Shown here one piece after another: positions 38,903-48,986 of a stretch of DNA of 64,000 bases; the stretch's first letter is position 1; every line of letters begins with the position of its first letter. The notes under the pieces were generated by a model. The model worked only from the letters and a program-made list of their open reading frames with translations, ran no database searches and was not told the DNA's origin. The position numbers and the translations under genes were made by a program. Source of the stretch: Helicobacter magdeburgensis. GTDB taxonomy: Bacteria; Campylobacterota; Campylobacteria; Campylobacterales; Helicobacteraceae. The stretch spans positions 1 to 64,000 of the forward strand of contig NZ_JRPE02000004.1 in the NCBI RefSeq assembly GCF_000765825.2. Reading direction: 5' to 3'.

Positions 38903-40489
38903 TTACTCATACATTTCCCAAAATGGCACTTCATACCCCACAACCCCCATTTGTATGCCTTTCATCTTTTTATGTGCGATGGCTTTATTTTTTTGTAATG
39001 TAAGCGGAAGATACACGCCACTATTTTCAAGCATAACCAATACTTTACTTAGCTTACTTTTAAAATCCTTAGATTCTGTATTTGTAGCAATCACATCACG
39101 CAAAGCCTTTTCAAGCAAAGGCTTATTCTCTAGCCCTGATTGTGCGGAAAAATCAATATGCCCGGGCACAAGCATAGAATGCAACACACTCAAAGGCTCA
39201 TAGGGTGCGCCCCAAGTCTCGCTAAAGGCTAAGTCAAACTGCCCCTTTAACAAGCGATTTTGATACATACTTGACTCACTTGCCTTAAGTCGCACTTTTA
39301 TTCCTGCTTTTTGTAAATCACTTTGGACTATTTCAGCCATCATTTTATGGGCTGGATTATCCCCACTAAATAGAATCTCAATCCCTTTTTGAGTAAGATT
39401 TTCTAGCACGGCTGGATTCACGCCGCTTGGTATATTTTCTTTATTCAAAAGTGAAAGCACAAAGGCTTTAGAATCCGCCCCATTACCCTGCCCTGTCTTG
39501 TTAGCCTGATACTCACAGCTCATAAAACACTCCGCCACTTCTTGCAGCCCCCCATACACCGCTAAAACAAGCTTTTGCTTATCAATCATAGAGCCTAAGC
39601 CTTTGCGTAGTTTTTGATTCAGCGTAAAATCCCCAAGCTTAAGGTTAGGTGAGCTAGAGTTAAACACAAGGCTTGTGGTAGATAGGGGCAAACTCATATA
39701 GGTAGCAAACTTTTTGTCATTTTGCATACTTTTAAATATTTCAAGCGGAATTTGATCATTCCCATAAATCAAGTCAATCTGCCCACTTTTAAGGGCGGCA
39801 AGTTTGGCATTTGGATCAAAAATAACCTTTAAAACTATCTCATCATAGTAGATTCCATTATATCGCTCCGCGTCCCAATAATGCGGATTTTTCTGCAAGG
39901 TATCGCTTATGCCAAGCTTTGAATCTACAAGCATATACGCACCTGTGCCGATGGGCTTTGGATTATATTTAATTAAATCCAAATCTTTTGGAAAAGCACT
40001 TGGGGCTAGGAATCTAAATGGACGCACCACGGCTAATTCGTTGAGCGTTGGACTATATGGGGCTTTTAGGGTAAGTTTTATGCTGTAATCATCAAGCTTT
40101 TTTACAGATTCAATATGGCTCACCAAACCACTCCAAGAATGACGCACTTTGTTTTTGAGAATAGATTCAAAATTAATAAGCACTGCATCGGCGTTAAACG
40201 TCTCCCCATTTGAAAATTTCACCCCCTTACGCAAGATGAAAGTATAAGATAACCCATCTTTACTTATCTGCCAAGAAGTGGCTAAATGCGGGATAATCCT
40301 GCCCTGTTTATCCACACTCACTAAGCCTTCATAAATGCTATTTTGAGCAAACATCGCATTGCCCTGATAACCTTGTGGATTCATCACGCAAATATTACTT
40401 GAAACCGCCATAATCAAGGTGTTTTTTGCACACAATGTCCCAAGCGTGAAACTCACCAAAAATAGAATCTTTACCATATAACCACGCAT
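38903..40489 (-). CDS. nikA: Nickel-binding periplasmic protein (NikA)
   Basis: A 528-residue SBP_bac_5 solute-binding protein with an N-terminal signal sequence (KILFLVSFTLGTLCA). It parallels E. coli NikA closely: MFAQNSIYEGLVSVD, VRHSWSGLVSHIESVKKLDD, VRPFRFLAPSAFPKD, and ETWGAPYEPLSVLHSM followed by GHIDFSAQSGLENKPLLEKA. The ATG at 40,489 sits 5 bases after GGAG; a GTG two codons upstream is less likely. Nickel would serve hydrogenase or urease, neither of which is in the window. Confidence 0.87.
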   Translation of the reverse strand: MRGYMVKILFLVSFTLGTLCAKNTLIMAVSSNICVMNPQGYQGNAMFAQNSIYEGLVSVDKQGRIIPHLATSWQISKDGLSYTFILRKGVKFSNGETFNADAVLINFESILKNKVRHSWSGLVSHIESVKKLDDYSIKLTLKAPYSPTLNELAVVRPFRFLAPSAFPKDLDLIKYNPKPIGTGAYMLVDSKLGISDTLQKNPHYWDAERYNGIYYDEIVLKVIFDPNAKLAALKSGQIDLIYGNDQIPLEIFKSMQNDKKFATYMSLPLSTTSLVFNSSSPNLKLGDFTLNQKLRKGLGSMIDKQKLVLAVYGGLQEVAECFMSCEYQANKTGQGNGADSKAFVLSLLNKENIPSGVNPAVLENLTQKGIEILFSGDNPAHKMMAEIVQSDLQKAGIKVRLKASESSMYQNRLLKGQFDLAFSETWGAPYEPLSVLHSMLVPGHIDFSAQSGLENKPLLEKALRDVIATNTESKDFKSKLSKVLVMLENSGVYLPLTLQKNKAIAHKKMKGIQMGVVGYEVPFWEMYE

Positions 40490-40524
40490 ACACACTCCAT
40501 AGACTTAAATTAATACGAAATTCT

Positions 40525-40533
40525 ATTGTATCA
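40525..40533 (-). promoter_or_regulatory. Putative extended -10 element for nikABCDE
   Basis: The minus strand reads ATATGATACAATAGAATT; TGnTACAAT lies about 36 bases before the nikA ATG. I looked for a NikR-type palindrome in the 210-base nikA-fcl gap and found no clear one. Confidence 0.4.
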
Positions 40534-40706
40534 TATTTAACGCACAAAAAAAATGAAATAAGTAATACTAAAGCATTGTTAGAATTATTTTTTTGTCAAG
40601 CAAGTTTTTATACTCTATATTTCTTGTGTTTTATGTCTATTGTTTTTTGTATAAAATTTTGTGATAAAATCCCGCTATCAATATTGTTTCAAGCTAGGGG
40701 ATAATT

Positions 40707-41765
40707 ATGACTAAGAATTCTAGAATCTTTATTGCTGGGCATAGGGGGCTTGTAGGCTCAAGCATACTTGCTTTGCTTCAATCACAAGGCTATCACAATC
40801 TCATCACAAAAACAAAAGAAGAACTTAATTTACTTGATAGTGTCAGTGTTGAAAAGTTTTTTGCTAGTGTGCGTCCGGAGTATGTATTTTTGGCTGCGGC
40901 AAAGGTAGGCGGGATTGTGGCAAATAACACCTATCGTGCGGATTTTATCTATGAAAATCTCGCCATTCAAAATCACATTATCTTTAACGCCTACAAATAC
41001 AAGGTTAAAAAGCTTCTATTTTTGGGCAGTTCATGCATTTACCCCAAAAATGCCAAGCAACCGATGCGTGAAGATTCCCTGCTTACTAGCGAGCTAGAAT
41101 ACACTAATGAACCTTATGCTATTGCCAAAATCGCTGGAATAAAGATGTGTGAAAGCTTTGCGTTGCAGTATGGTTGCGATTTTGTTTCAGTTATGCCAAC
41201 TAATCTTTATGGCAACAATGATAATTTTAACTTGCAGACTTCACACGTCTTACCCGCTTTGCTTCGCAAGATTCATCTAGCCAAACTCCTATCCCTTGGG
41301 AAGCTAGAGCAAGTAGAGAAAGATGTAGGGCTACAAGGGGCGGAACTAAAAGCCTTTTTGCAAACCTATGGTATCACTGAAAGAAGTGTGGCAATATGGG
41401 GGAGCGGGAATCCACGCAGAGAGCTACTGCACGTAAATGATATGGCAGAAGCCTGTGTGTTTGTAATGCAGAATCTTAGCTTTAAAGATTGTATTACACA
41501 TCACAATGAGATTTGTCCAAATGAAATCCGCAATACGCATCTTAATGTCGGCTATGGCAGTGATGTGAGTATCGCTGAACTTGCAAATCTTATTAAAGAA
41601 ATTGTGGGCTTTGAAGGGGAGCTTGTGTTTGATACAAGTAAGCCTGATGGCACTTATCAAAAGCTTATGGATTCAAGTAAGCTCAACGCTCTAGGCTGGA
41701 AGCCAAAAATCCCTTTGAGAGAAGGAATCCAAAGCGTGTATCAGCATTATCTTTCAAAAAACTAG
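40707..41765 (+). CDS. fcl: GDP-L-fucose synthase
   Basis: A 352-residue extended short-chain dehydrogenase that converts GDP-4-keto-6-deoxymannose to GDP-L-fucose. It shows the NADP-binding GHRGLVGSSI, AAKVGGIVANNTYRADFIYEN, the catalytic Ser in LGSSCIYPKNAKQP and the YxxxK motif in EPYAIAKIAG. The usual partner gmd is not adjacent. It heads a tight rightward run through parB. Fucose would go to surface glycans. Confidence 0.93.
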   Translation: MTKNSRIFIAGHRGLVGSSILALLQSQGYHNLITKTKEELNLLDSVSVEKFFASVRPEYVFLAAAKVGGIVANNTYRADFIYENLAIQNHIIFNAYKYKVKKLLFLGSSCIYPKNAKQPMREDSLLTSELEYTNEPYAIAKIAGIKMCESFALQYGCDFVSVMPTNLYGNNDNFNLQTSHVLPALLRKIHLAKLLSLGKLEQVEKDVGLQGAELKAFLQTYGITERSVAIWGSGNPRRELLHVNDMAEACVFVMQNLSFKDCITHHNEICPNEIRNTHLNVGYGSDVSIAELANLIKEIVGFEGELVFDTSKPDGTYQKLMDSSKLNALGWKPKIPLREGIQSVYQHYLSKN

Positions 41766-41778
41766 GAGTTTTAGCCTT

Positions 41779-42600
41779 ATGCATAAACCAAGAATCGTTA
41801 TAAAAATAGGTAGCTCAAATCTCTGTAATGGCGAGATGATTGATGAAGGGCAGATTAATGCCTTAGCAAAACTCATTAGCGAGATTAAAATCCGCTTTGA
41901 TGTGATTTTAGTAAGCTCTGGGGCGGTAGCAAGTGGCTATACGCGAGTGCAGCTTGATAAAAGCACATTGCAAAATAAACAAGCCCTTGCAAGTATCGGG
42001 CAGCCCTTGCTTATGGAATCTTACCGCAAGGCTTTTGCTCAATTTGACATTCCAACCGCTCAAATTCTCTTAGCCGGACACGACTTTGATTCTCGTAAAA
42101 GCACCGCCTTTGCGAGAAATACCATTGACGCACTTTTAGCCAACAATGCCCTGCCTATTATTAATGAAAATGACGCCATTGCCACAAGCGAGATTATCTT
42201 TGGCGATAATGACAGGCTAAGCGCACACGCGGCGTATTATTTTGGAGCGAAACTTTTAGCCATTCTAAGCGATATTGATGGCTATTTTGATAAGAATCCA
42301 CATACAGATTCTACTGCCAAGCTTCTCTCTCAAGTGCATACAATCCCCCAAAATGCGTTAAATCAATCCCATACGCCACATAGTAGCTTTGCCACCGGCG
42401 GGATTGTTACCAAGCTTATGGCAGCGGACTTTTTACTGCAACGCCATTGTATGATGTTCCTAAGCCACGGAAGAAAGCTTGATGTACTAAAAAACTTCCT
42501 TTTACATAACACTCAAGATTCTGGCACACTGTTTCGCCCTGTAGATTCTAAAGGACTACAAGAATTAGACACCCCCAAATCACTCAAGCAAAAGGTGTAA
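41779..42600 (+). CDS. proB: Glutamate 5-kinase
   Basis: A 273-residue amino acid kinase for the first step of proline synthesis. VIKIGSSNLC at the start, LVSSGAVASG, INENDAIAT and GTGGIVTKL-like FATGGIVTKLMAAD are visible. It lacks the C-terminal PUA domain of the E. coli form, as in many short ProB proteins. proA is not next to it. It starts 13 bases after fcl. Confidence 0.95.
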   Translation: MHKPRIVIKIGSSNLCNGEMIDEGQINALAKLISEIKIRFDVILVSSGAVASGYTRVQLDKSTLQNKQALASIGQPLLMESYRKAFAQFDIPTAQILLAGHDFDSRKSTAFARNTIDALLANNALPIINENDAIATSEIIFGDNDRLSAHAAYYFGAKLLAILSDIDGYFDKNPHTDSTAKLLSQVHTIPQNALNQSHTPHSSFATGGIVTKLMAADFLLQRHCMMFLSHGRKLDVLKNFLLHNTQDSGTLFRPVDSKGLQELDTPKSLKQKV

Positions 42601-42601
42601 A

Positions 42602-43525
42602 ATGAGAGTTATCCTTGCTGGGACGCCAAGCTTTGCGAGTGCGATTTTTGCGCCCCTGCTTGAAGATTCTAGTTTTGAAATCCTAGCCCTTATCTGCCAG
42701 CCCGATAAGCCCTTTGGACGCAAAGGGGAGCTAAAAGCCCCGCACACCAAAGAGATGATTATCCAAAAAAACCTAAAACATATACAAATCCTGCAACCTA
42801 GCAGTATAGATTCTACCTTTATAGAATCTATCCGTGATTTAAAACCTGATATGATTTTAGTCGTGGCGTATGGGAAGATTCTGCCACAGGCGTTTTTAGA
42901 CATTGCCCCTTGTGTAAATATCCACGCCTCGCTTCTGCCGCAATGGCGAGGGGCTAGCCCAATTCAGCAAATGCTTTTAACCCAACCCAAATTTTTTGGC
43001 ATAACGGCTATGAAAATGAATCTACAGCTTGATAGTGGGGAGATTCTAGGCTTTTCTTACCTTGCTAACACGGGGCAAAACTTCACTCTTTTATGCGAGC
43101 AGCTTTCCCACCTTGGGGCAAAACTCGCCATACATACACTCAAGCATTTTAATGAAATTAAACCCCTTAAGCAATATGACTTAGATTCAAGCTATTGTGG
43201 GAAGATTGTAAAATCTTTTGGCAAAGTAGAGCTAGAAAATGCTAAGAGTGTGTATTATGCGTATTTAGCCTATTGTGAGTGGCCCCATATCTTTATCCAA
43301 AGCGAGAGTGGCTACACACTGAAGCTTTTTGATTTACATTTGGTGGAATCCACGCAAACCCACAAACAAGGCGAGATTCTAAGCATAGATTCTCAATCTA
43401 TTATAGTTGGCTGCTTAATGGGGAGTTTGCGTATTGGCTTTTTACAGCAAGAGGGCAAGGCTAAAATCCAAGCTCCGCTTTATATCAATGGCAAACGGCT
43501 TAAAATCGGCGATATATTATGCTAG
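42602..43525 (+). CDS. fmt: Methionyl-tRNA formyltransferase
   Basis: A 307-residue enzyme that formylates initiator Met-tRNA. The N-terminal domain shows RVILAGTPSFASAIFAPLLE and the folate/catalytic region CVNIHASLLPQWRGASPIQ (catalytic Asn/His). The C-terminal domain is short. It begins one base after proB and overlaps birA by 7 bases. Confidence 0.96.
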   Translation: MRVILAGTPSFASAIFAPLLEDSSFEILALICQPDKPFGRKGELKAPHTKEMIIQKNLKHIQILQPSSIDSTFIESIRDLKPDMILVVAYGKILPQAFLDIAPCVNIHASLLPQWRGASPIQQMLLTQPKFFGITAMKMNLQLDSGEILGFSYLANTGQNFTLLCEQLSHLGAKLAIHTLKHFNEIKPLKQYDLDSSYCGKIVKSFGKVELENAKSVYYAYLAYCEWPHIFIQSESGYTLKLFDLHLVESTQTHKQGEILSIDSQSIIVGCLMGSLRIGFLQQEGKAKIQAPLYINGKRLKIGDILC

Positions 43526-44193
43526 ATTCTCACACACTCCAAAAGCTCAAGGCTCAAATGTATCATTTTGATACACTGCCTTCAACGCAACAATACGCAC
43601 TAGATTCTATCAAAAATGGCACTTTACATAGCCCCTTTTGTATCCACGCAAGAACGCAAACACAGGGCATTGGCAGCAGGGGTAATCAGTGGAATAATGT
43701 AGAATCTAGCCTAATGTTTTCCTTTGCTTTAGAGACTAAAATGCTTCCAAATGATTTAAAAATAGAATCTAGCTCCATTTTTTTTGGCGTGATTATGCAG
43801 CAGTTTTTACGCTCCCTAGGCTCGCAAGTCTGGCTCAAATACCCAAATGATTTGTATATAGATAGGCAAAAAATTGGCGGGATTCTTACCCAAAAAGTGC
43901 GGAATAGCATTGTGTGTGGTATAGGAATAAACCTCATCTCCCAAGACTACACCACTTTAGAATCTCACATAAGCCAAAATCTCACGCCACAGGGATTTTT
44001 GAATGATTTTTTTGAAAGCTTTGTAAATTTTACATCGTGGAAGCAGATTTTTAGTATTTATAAGCTAGAATTTCACAAAAATAATTCTTTCTCTTTTCAT
44101 TTTCGCAACCAACGCCTTGCTTTAAAAGATGCCATATTGAATAATGATGGCTCTTTGAGTGTGAGTGGAGAAAGAATTTATAGCTTACGATAA
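43519..44193 (+). CDS. birA: Biotin--[acetyl-CoA-carboxylase] ligase (BirA, no HTH)
   Basis: A 224-residue group I biotin protein ligase with the ATP/biotin loop in GIGSRGNQWNN and WLKYPNDLYIDRQKIGGILTQ. The N-terminal repressor HTH of E. coli BirA is missing, so it likely only attaches biotin. It lies between fmt and parA as in H. pylori. Confidence 0.93.
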   Translation: MLDSHTLQKLKAQMYHFDTLPSTQQYALDSIKNGTLHSPFCIHARTQTQGIGSRGNQWNNVESSLMFSFALETKMLPNDLKIESSSIFFGVIMQQFLRSLGSQVWLKYPNDLYIDRQKIGGILTQKVRNSIVCGIGINLISQDYTTLESHISQNLTPQGFLNDFFESFVNFTSWKQIFSIYKLEFHKNNSFSFHFRNQRLALKDAILNNDGSLSVSGERIYSLR

Positions 44194-44203
44194 AGGAGAT
44201 ACT

Positions 44204-44989
44204 ATGTGTGAAGTCCTTACTATAGCAAATCAAAAAGGCGGGGTTGGCAAAACGACAACGGCTGTAAATCTTGCTGCCTTTCTCGCAAATGCTGGAAGAA
44301 AGGTGCTTGTGATTGACTATGATCCACAAGCAAATGCTACAACAAGCTTTGGCTTTAGACGCAACAAGATAGAATCTGATATTTATCACGTCCTTACCGG
44401 ATCTAAGAAGCTTTCTAAAATTATTCTTAAGACAGAGATTCCAAATCTTGATCTTGCCCCCTCAAACATCGGGTTAGCGGGAATTGAAAAGGAATTTTAT
44501 AGCAAAAATAGCATAAAAGGTCGTGAGCTACTTTTAAGCAAAAAAATTGAAGAGGTCAAAGATCAATATGATTTTATCGTTATAGATTCTCCACCTGCTC
44601 TTGGCTCACTCACTGTGAATGCCTTAGCAGCAGCAGATTCTGTAATCGTGCCAATTCAGTGCGAGTTTTTCGCACTTGAGGGCTTATCACAGCTACTTAG
44701 CACGATTAAGCTTTTAAAAGACACGATTAATCCAAAGCTCACTATTAAGGGCTTTTTACCCACAATGTATTCAGGGCAGCATAATCTTTCAAGGCAGGTT
44801 TTTGATGAGCTAAAAGAGCATTTCAGCAAGGAGCTTTTCAAAAATAATGATGAGTTTGTCATTATCCCTCGTAGCGTTAAACTCGCCGAGTCGCCTAGCT
44901 TTGCCCAACCTATTATGCTTTATGATGCACGATCTAATGGAAGTATGGCATATGAAAATCTTGCACGCGCTATCTTACAAGGAGCGTAA
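44204..44989 (+). CDS. parA: Chromosome partitioning ATPase ParA (Soj)
   Basis: A 261-residue ParA/MinD-family ATPase with the deviant Walker A KGGVGKTTTAVNLA and Walker B FIVIDSPPALG. The start is the ATG at 44,204 after AAGGAG; an earlier in-frame ATG inside birA lacks support. It moves ParB-parS complexes. parB follows after 5 bases. Confidence 0.96.
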   Translation: MCEVLTIANQKGGVGKTTTAVNLAAFLANAGRKVLVIDYDPQANATTSFGFRRNKIESDIYHVLTGSKKLSKIILKTEIPNLDLAPSNIGLAGIEKEFYSKNSIKGRELLLSKKIEEVKDQYDFIVIDSPPALGSLTVNALAAADSVIVPIQCEFFALEGLSQLLSTIKLLKDTINPKLTIKGFLPTMYSGQHNLSRQVFDELKEHFSKELFKNNDEFVIIPRSVKLAESPSFAQPIMLYDARSNGSMAYENLARAILQGA

Positions 44990-44994
44990 GAACA

Positions 44995-45882
44995 ATGGCT
45001 AAAAAAAAGTTAGCAATAGGCAGGGGCTTAGGGGCGATATTAGCCGAAACGGCTGAAGCCTATGAGCAGAATCTTAGCGATAACTCATCGCTCGTCTTAG
45101 ATCTTGATATTGATATTATTAAGCCAAATCCCTACCAGCCTAGAAAAACATTCAACCAAGAAGCTCTTCAGGAGCTTTCAGAATCTATAAAAGAACACGG
45201 CTTGTTGCAACCTGTAGTCGTGTATGATAATGGCGATGGTGATTATGTCCTTATTGCTGGAGAGCGGAGACTGCGTGCATCAAAACTCGCTGGGCTAAGC
45301 AATATAAGAGCAATTGTAGCTGAAATTGAGCAAAAGAAAATGCGTGAGCTTGCTATCATTGAAAATATCCAACGCGAAGAGCTTAACGCCATTGAATTGG
45401 CACTATCCTATCAAGAGTTGCTTGAAGAGTATGATATTACACACGAAGAGCTTTCAAAACGCATTAACAAATCAAGGACGCAAATCACAAATACCCTGCG
45501 TTTATTGCAGCTCTGTGATGAAGTTAAGACTATGCTAGGTGAAGAGAAAATCACGCAAGGACACGCTAAAATGCTTGTTACACTGAGTGAATCCGAACAA
45601 AAACTTGTAGCAGATTCTATCATAGGGCAAAGACTAAGCGTGCGTGATACCGAAACACTGATTAAAAAGCTTAAAAATGGGCAGGATTCCACAGCCAAAG
45701 ATTCTATCAGCAAAGCAAAGCCAAAAGGGCAGGCTAAAAACCTTGATATATCCTTGCTAGAAGAACTTAGAATGGAGCTATCATCACTTGGAATTCAAAG
45801 CAGTATCAATGCAACAAAACTAAGCATAGATTTCAAAAGTGATGCAGAAATTACCACATTGTTAAAAAAAATAGTAAAATAA
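44995..45882 (+). CDS. parB: Chromosome partitioning protein ParB (Spo0J)
   Basis: A 295-residue ParB with the CTP-binding motif LIAGERRLRASKLAGL and a central HTH (THEELSKRINKSRTQITNTLRL). The linker near 230 (GQDSTAKDSISKAKPKG) is low complexity and its DNA carries the AGATTCT heptamer. No parS palindrome was noticed in the window. Confidence 0.96.
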   Translation: MAKKKLAIGRGLGAILAETAEAYEQNLSDNSSLVLDLDIDIIKPNPYQPRKTFNQEALQELSESIKEHGLLQPVVVYDNGDGDYVLIAGERRLRASKLAGLSNIRAIVAEIEQKKMRELAIIENIQREELNAIELALSYQELLEEYDITHEELSKRINKSRTQITNTLRLLQLCDEVKTMLGEEKITQGHAKMLVTLSESEQKLVADSIIGQRLSVRDTETLIKKLKNGQDSTAKDSISKAKPKGQAKNLDISLLEELRMELSSLGIQSSINATKLSIDFKSDAEITTLLKKIVK

Positions 45883-45913
45883 TACATTCTTTAAGGTTTA
45901 ATATATTTTAACT

Positions 45914-45922
45914 TGTTAGAAT
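45914..45922 (+). promoter_or_regulatory. Extended -10 promoter for the atp operon
   Basis: TGTTAGAAT matches TGnTATAAT with one change. It lies about 41 bases before the atpF' ATG, which follows AAGGAG. It would let ATP synthase be transcribed separately from the fcl-parB genes. Confidence 0.55.
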
Positions 45923-45963
45923 GCTTGAAGTTTTTGATGTAATTTTTACCACAAGGAGTTCAG

Positions 45964-46389
45964 ATGAGCATTACTCTTAATCCATATTTAATGTTGCTCG
46001 TTTTTGTTACTTTTATCCTTCTTATTTACCTACTTAATCAATGGCTTTTTAAACCAATGATGACCTTTATAGGCAATCGTGATGCGTCTATTGAACGAGA
46101 CTTGTCAAGCACACAAAGTCATAAAGGCGATATCCAACGCATTGATGAAGAGATTACTCAAATCCTATCAAATGCGAGAAAAGAAGCTGCTCAAATCCTA
46201 GAAGTAGCCACAAAAGAAGCAAAGGCTACTTATGAAGAAAAGATTAATGCCAAAAAAGCAGAGAATGAAAAGAAATTAGCTGAATCTAAACAAGCATTGC
46301 AGGAGCAACAGGCACAGCTTTACGCGGAATTGCTAGAACAGCTTCCAGTGTTTAAACTCGCTTTAGATTCAAAGCTTAAGCAAATTTAG
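45964..46389 (+). CDS. atpF': ATP synthase F0 subunit b'
   Basis: A 141-residue stator subunit: one N-terminal membrane span (MLLVFVTFILLIYLLNQWLF), then a long charged helix rich in K, E, A and Q. Two b-type genes in a row (b' then b) are usual in epsilonproteobacteria. Confidence 0.9.
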   Translation: MSITLNPYLMLLVFVTFILLIYLLNQWLFKPMMTFIGNRDASIERDLSSTQSHKGDIQRIDEEITQILSNARKEAAQILEVATKEAKATYEEKINAKKAENEKKLAESKQALQEQQAQLYAELLEQLPVFKLALDSKLKQI

Positions 46390-46395
46390 GAGGAT

Positions 46396-46914
46396 ATGAT
46401 GAGAAAGATTTTGTGTTGTGCATTGTTTGTAGCTTTTCCCTCTTTTCTCCTAGCTTCGGCGAGTATCGAAGAGAGTGATTTTATCCCGCGTGTTATTAAC
46501 TTTGTTATCTTTTTGGCAATTTTGTGGTATTTCGCTTTTGACTCTATTAAAGGTATTTTTACAACAAGGAAAAATGCGATTGCCACGCGTTTGCAAGAAG
46601 TCCAAGACAATCTTCATAAAGCCAAGCAAGAAAGAGAAAACGCACAAAAACGCTTAGAAGAGAGCAAAGAAAGGGCTAAGGAAATTGTTAGTGCTGCCAA
46701 ACAGGAGGAATATCTCATTCGTCAAAAATATGATGAACAAATCAAGAGAGACATTGAAATATTAAAGCATTCGCTTGAGGCAAATATTGAATTTGAACAC
46801 AGAAAAGCCGTGCAACAAAGTGTTGAAAATCTCCTTAATGAGCTGACTAAAAGTCAGAATCTGCAGCTCAACAAAGAAGATTATGTGAATATTATTACAA
46901 AAAGGATTTCGTAA
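46396..46914 (+). CDS. atpF: ATP synthase F0 subunit b
   Basis: A 172-residue second b-type stator subunit with a signal-like hydrophobic start (ILCCALFVAFPSFLLA), a membrane span (VINFVIFLAILWYFAF) and a long coiled helix. It overlaps atpH by one base. Confidence 0.93.
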   Translation: MMRKILCCALFVAFPSFLLASASIEESDFIPRVINFVIFLAILWYFAFDSIKGIFTTRKNAIATRLQEVQDNLHKAKQERENAQKRLEESKERAKEIVSAAKQEEYLIRQKYDEQIKRDIEILKHSLEANIEFEHRKAVQQSVENLLNELTKSQNLQLNKEDYVNIITKRIS

Positions 46915-47438
46915 TGCTCAATATTATTTCCAAGAAATATACTCAAGCTCTTATGGATTCTGGCTGTGATTTAGATGAGTCTCTTAGCATTCTTAAGGCT
47001 TTTTCAGCTGTCTTAAAAAGTAAAAAGGTCGCCGATATTATCGCCTCCCCATTTTTGAGCAAAACACAAAAAGAGGAGTTTTTGTTAGATTCTCTTAAAA
47101 ATGTTGATACGAAGATTCAAAACTTCTTCCGTCTCATCGCTCAAACAGATAGAATCTTACTTATCCCCTATATCAGCAATGAGCTTGAAAAGCGTCTGCT
47201 TGCGCGTAAGAAAGAGTATGCAGCGGTGCTTATCAGCAAAGATGAGCTTGATACCAAAACACTTGAAAAGATTCAAGATTCCCTAGCCAAAAAACTTGGT
47301 GTCAAGCTTAGTATCAAGCAGGAGCTAAGTGGAACAGATGGTATTAAACTAAGCGTTGAAGATTTAGGTATTGAGGTATCTTTTTCCAAAGATCGCTTTA
47401 GCAGTGATTTAAAAAATCATATTCTCAAAGCACTTTAA
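46914..47438 (+). CDS. atpH: ATP synthase F1 subunit delta
   Basis: A 174-residue OSCP/delta subunit linking F1 to the b stator. It begins LNIISKKYTQALMDSG and the C-terminal part has GVKLSIKQELSGTDGIKL, typical of the family. Confidence 0.93.
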   Translation: MLNIISKKYTQALMDSGCDLDESLSILKAFSAVLKSKKVADIIASPFLSKTQKEEFLLDSLKNVDTKIQNFFRLIAQTDRILLIPYISNELEKRLLARKKEYAAVLISKDELDTKTLEKIQDSLAKKLGVKLSIKQELSGTDGIKLSVEDLGIEVSFSKDRFSSDLKNHILKAL

Positions 47439-47459
47439 ATTAACATAAGGAGAAACAAA

Positions 47460-48974
47460 GTGGCAACAAAAATTAAGTCAGAAGAAATCAGCTCAATCAT
47501 CAAAGAAAGAATTGAGAACTTCAATATTAATATTGATATTAGCGAGACAGGTAAAGTTATAGCCTATGCTGATGGTGTGGCAAAGGTATATGGGCTAAAT
47601 AATGTAATGTATTATGAAATGGTGGAGTTTGACACAGGCGACACTGGAATTGCTTTCAATCTTGAAGAAAGTAGTGTGGGTGTGGTTGTGCTTGGCTCTG
47701 GACGCACAATCAAAGAAGGGACCCCTGTCAAAAGACTAAAGAAACTTATGAAAGTGCCTGTTGGCGATGCTGTGGTTGGACGCGTTATTAATACGCTTGG
47801 AGAACCCATTGATGGTAAGGGAGCGATTGAGGCGAGTGAATATCGCTTTGTAGAAGAAAAAGCACCGGGCATTATGGCTAGAAAATCAGTTCATCAACCG
47901 CTTCAAACCGGTATCAAAGCCATTGACGCACTCGTGCCAATCGGTAGAGGGCAAAGAGAGCTTATTATCGGCGATAGACAAACAGGTAAAACAACCGTTG
48001 CTGTGGATACGATTATCAATCAAAAAGGTCAAGATGTTGTATGTATCTATGTCGCCGTGGGACAAAAAGAATCTACGGTTGCACAAGTTGTAAGAAAGCT
48101 TGAAGAACACGGGGCTATGGAATACACAATCGTTGTTAATGCTCCAGCATCTTTTTCTGCGGCAATGCAGTTCCTAGCACCTTATACAGGTGTAACTATT
48201 GGCGAGTATTTTAGAGATAACGCACGACACGCACTTATCATTTACGATGATTTGAGTAAGCACGCTGTGGCGTACCGAGAAATGTCTCTTATTTTGAGAA
48301 GACCTCCGGGGCGTGAAGCATTCCCGGGTGATGTGTTCTATCTCCACTCTCGTTTGCTTGAACGAGCTGCGAAGCTTAATGATGATTTGGGTGCAGGCTC
48401 ACTTACAGCGTTGCCAATCATTGAAACACAAGCGGGAGATGTTGCCGCTTACATTCCAACTAATGTTATATCAATCACAGATGGGCAAATATTCCTTGAG
48501 ACAGATTTGTTTAACTCCGGTATTCGTCCAGCTATTAATGTGGGCTTATCCGTATCGCGTGTTGGTGGAGCAGCACAGATTAAGGCAACCAAACAAGTAG
48601 CCGGGACATTGCGTCTTGATTTGGCACAATATAGAGAGCTTCAAGCATTTTCGCAATTTGCTTCAGACCTTGATGAATCAAGTCGCAAACAGCTTGAAAG
48701 AGGACAAAGGATGGTTGAGATTCTAAAACAACCACCTTATTCTCCTTTGGCTATTGAAAAGCAGGTAATTATTATTTATGCTGGGGCTAATGGCTTTTTA
48801 GATAATATTCCAGCTAATAGAGTTGTGGCATTTGAATCTGAACTTTATCCATTTCTTGAAGCGAAATATCCAAAAATATTTGAAGAGATCAGCGTGAAAA
48901 AGGCGTTAGATAAAGATATTGAAGCTGAGCTAAGCAAAGCCTTTGAAGAGTTTAAAATGAGCTTTGGGGCGTAA
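47460..48974 (+). CDS. atpA: ATP synthase F1 subunit alpha
   Basis: A 504-residue non-catalytic nucleotide-binding subunit with P-loop [14 protein letters not shown] and the signature [14 protein letters not shown]. Translation starts at GTG after AAGGAG. Confidence 0.99.
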   Translation: MATKIKSEEISSIIKERIENFNINIDISETGKVIAYADGVAKVYGLNNVMYYEMVEFDTGDTGIAFNLEESSVGVVVLGSGRTIKEGTPVKRLKKLMKVPVGDAVVGRVINTLGEPIDGKGAIEASEYRFVEEKAPGIMARKSVHQPLQTGIKAIDALVPIGRGQRELIIGDRQTGKTTVAVDTIINQKGQDVVCIYVAVGQKESTVAQVVRKLEEHGAMEYTIVVNAPASFSAAMQFLAPYTGVTIGEYFRDNARHALIIYDDLSKHAVAYREMSLILRRPPGREAFPGDVFYLHSRLLERAAKLNDDLGAGSLTALPIIETQAGDVAAYIPTNVISITDGQIFLETDLFNSGIRPAINVGLSVSRVGGAAQIKATKQVAGTLRLDLAQYRELQAFSQFASDLDESSRKQLERGQRMVEILKQPPYSPLAIEKQVIIIYAGANGFLDNIPANRVVAFESELYPFLEAKYPKIFEEISVKKALDKDIEAELSKAFEEFKMSFGA

Positions 48975-48986
48975 TAAGGAGCTATT

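Noticed and set aside
40496-40706. NikR operator between nikA and fcl
   Set aside because: AT-rich half-site-like pieces exist (AATTATT, AATACT) but no palindrome with the expected spacing.
44990-45963. parS site near parAB
   Set aside because: No TGTTTCACGTGAAACA-like palindrome was seen in or near the genes.
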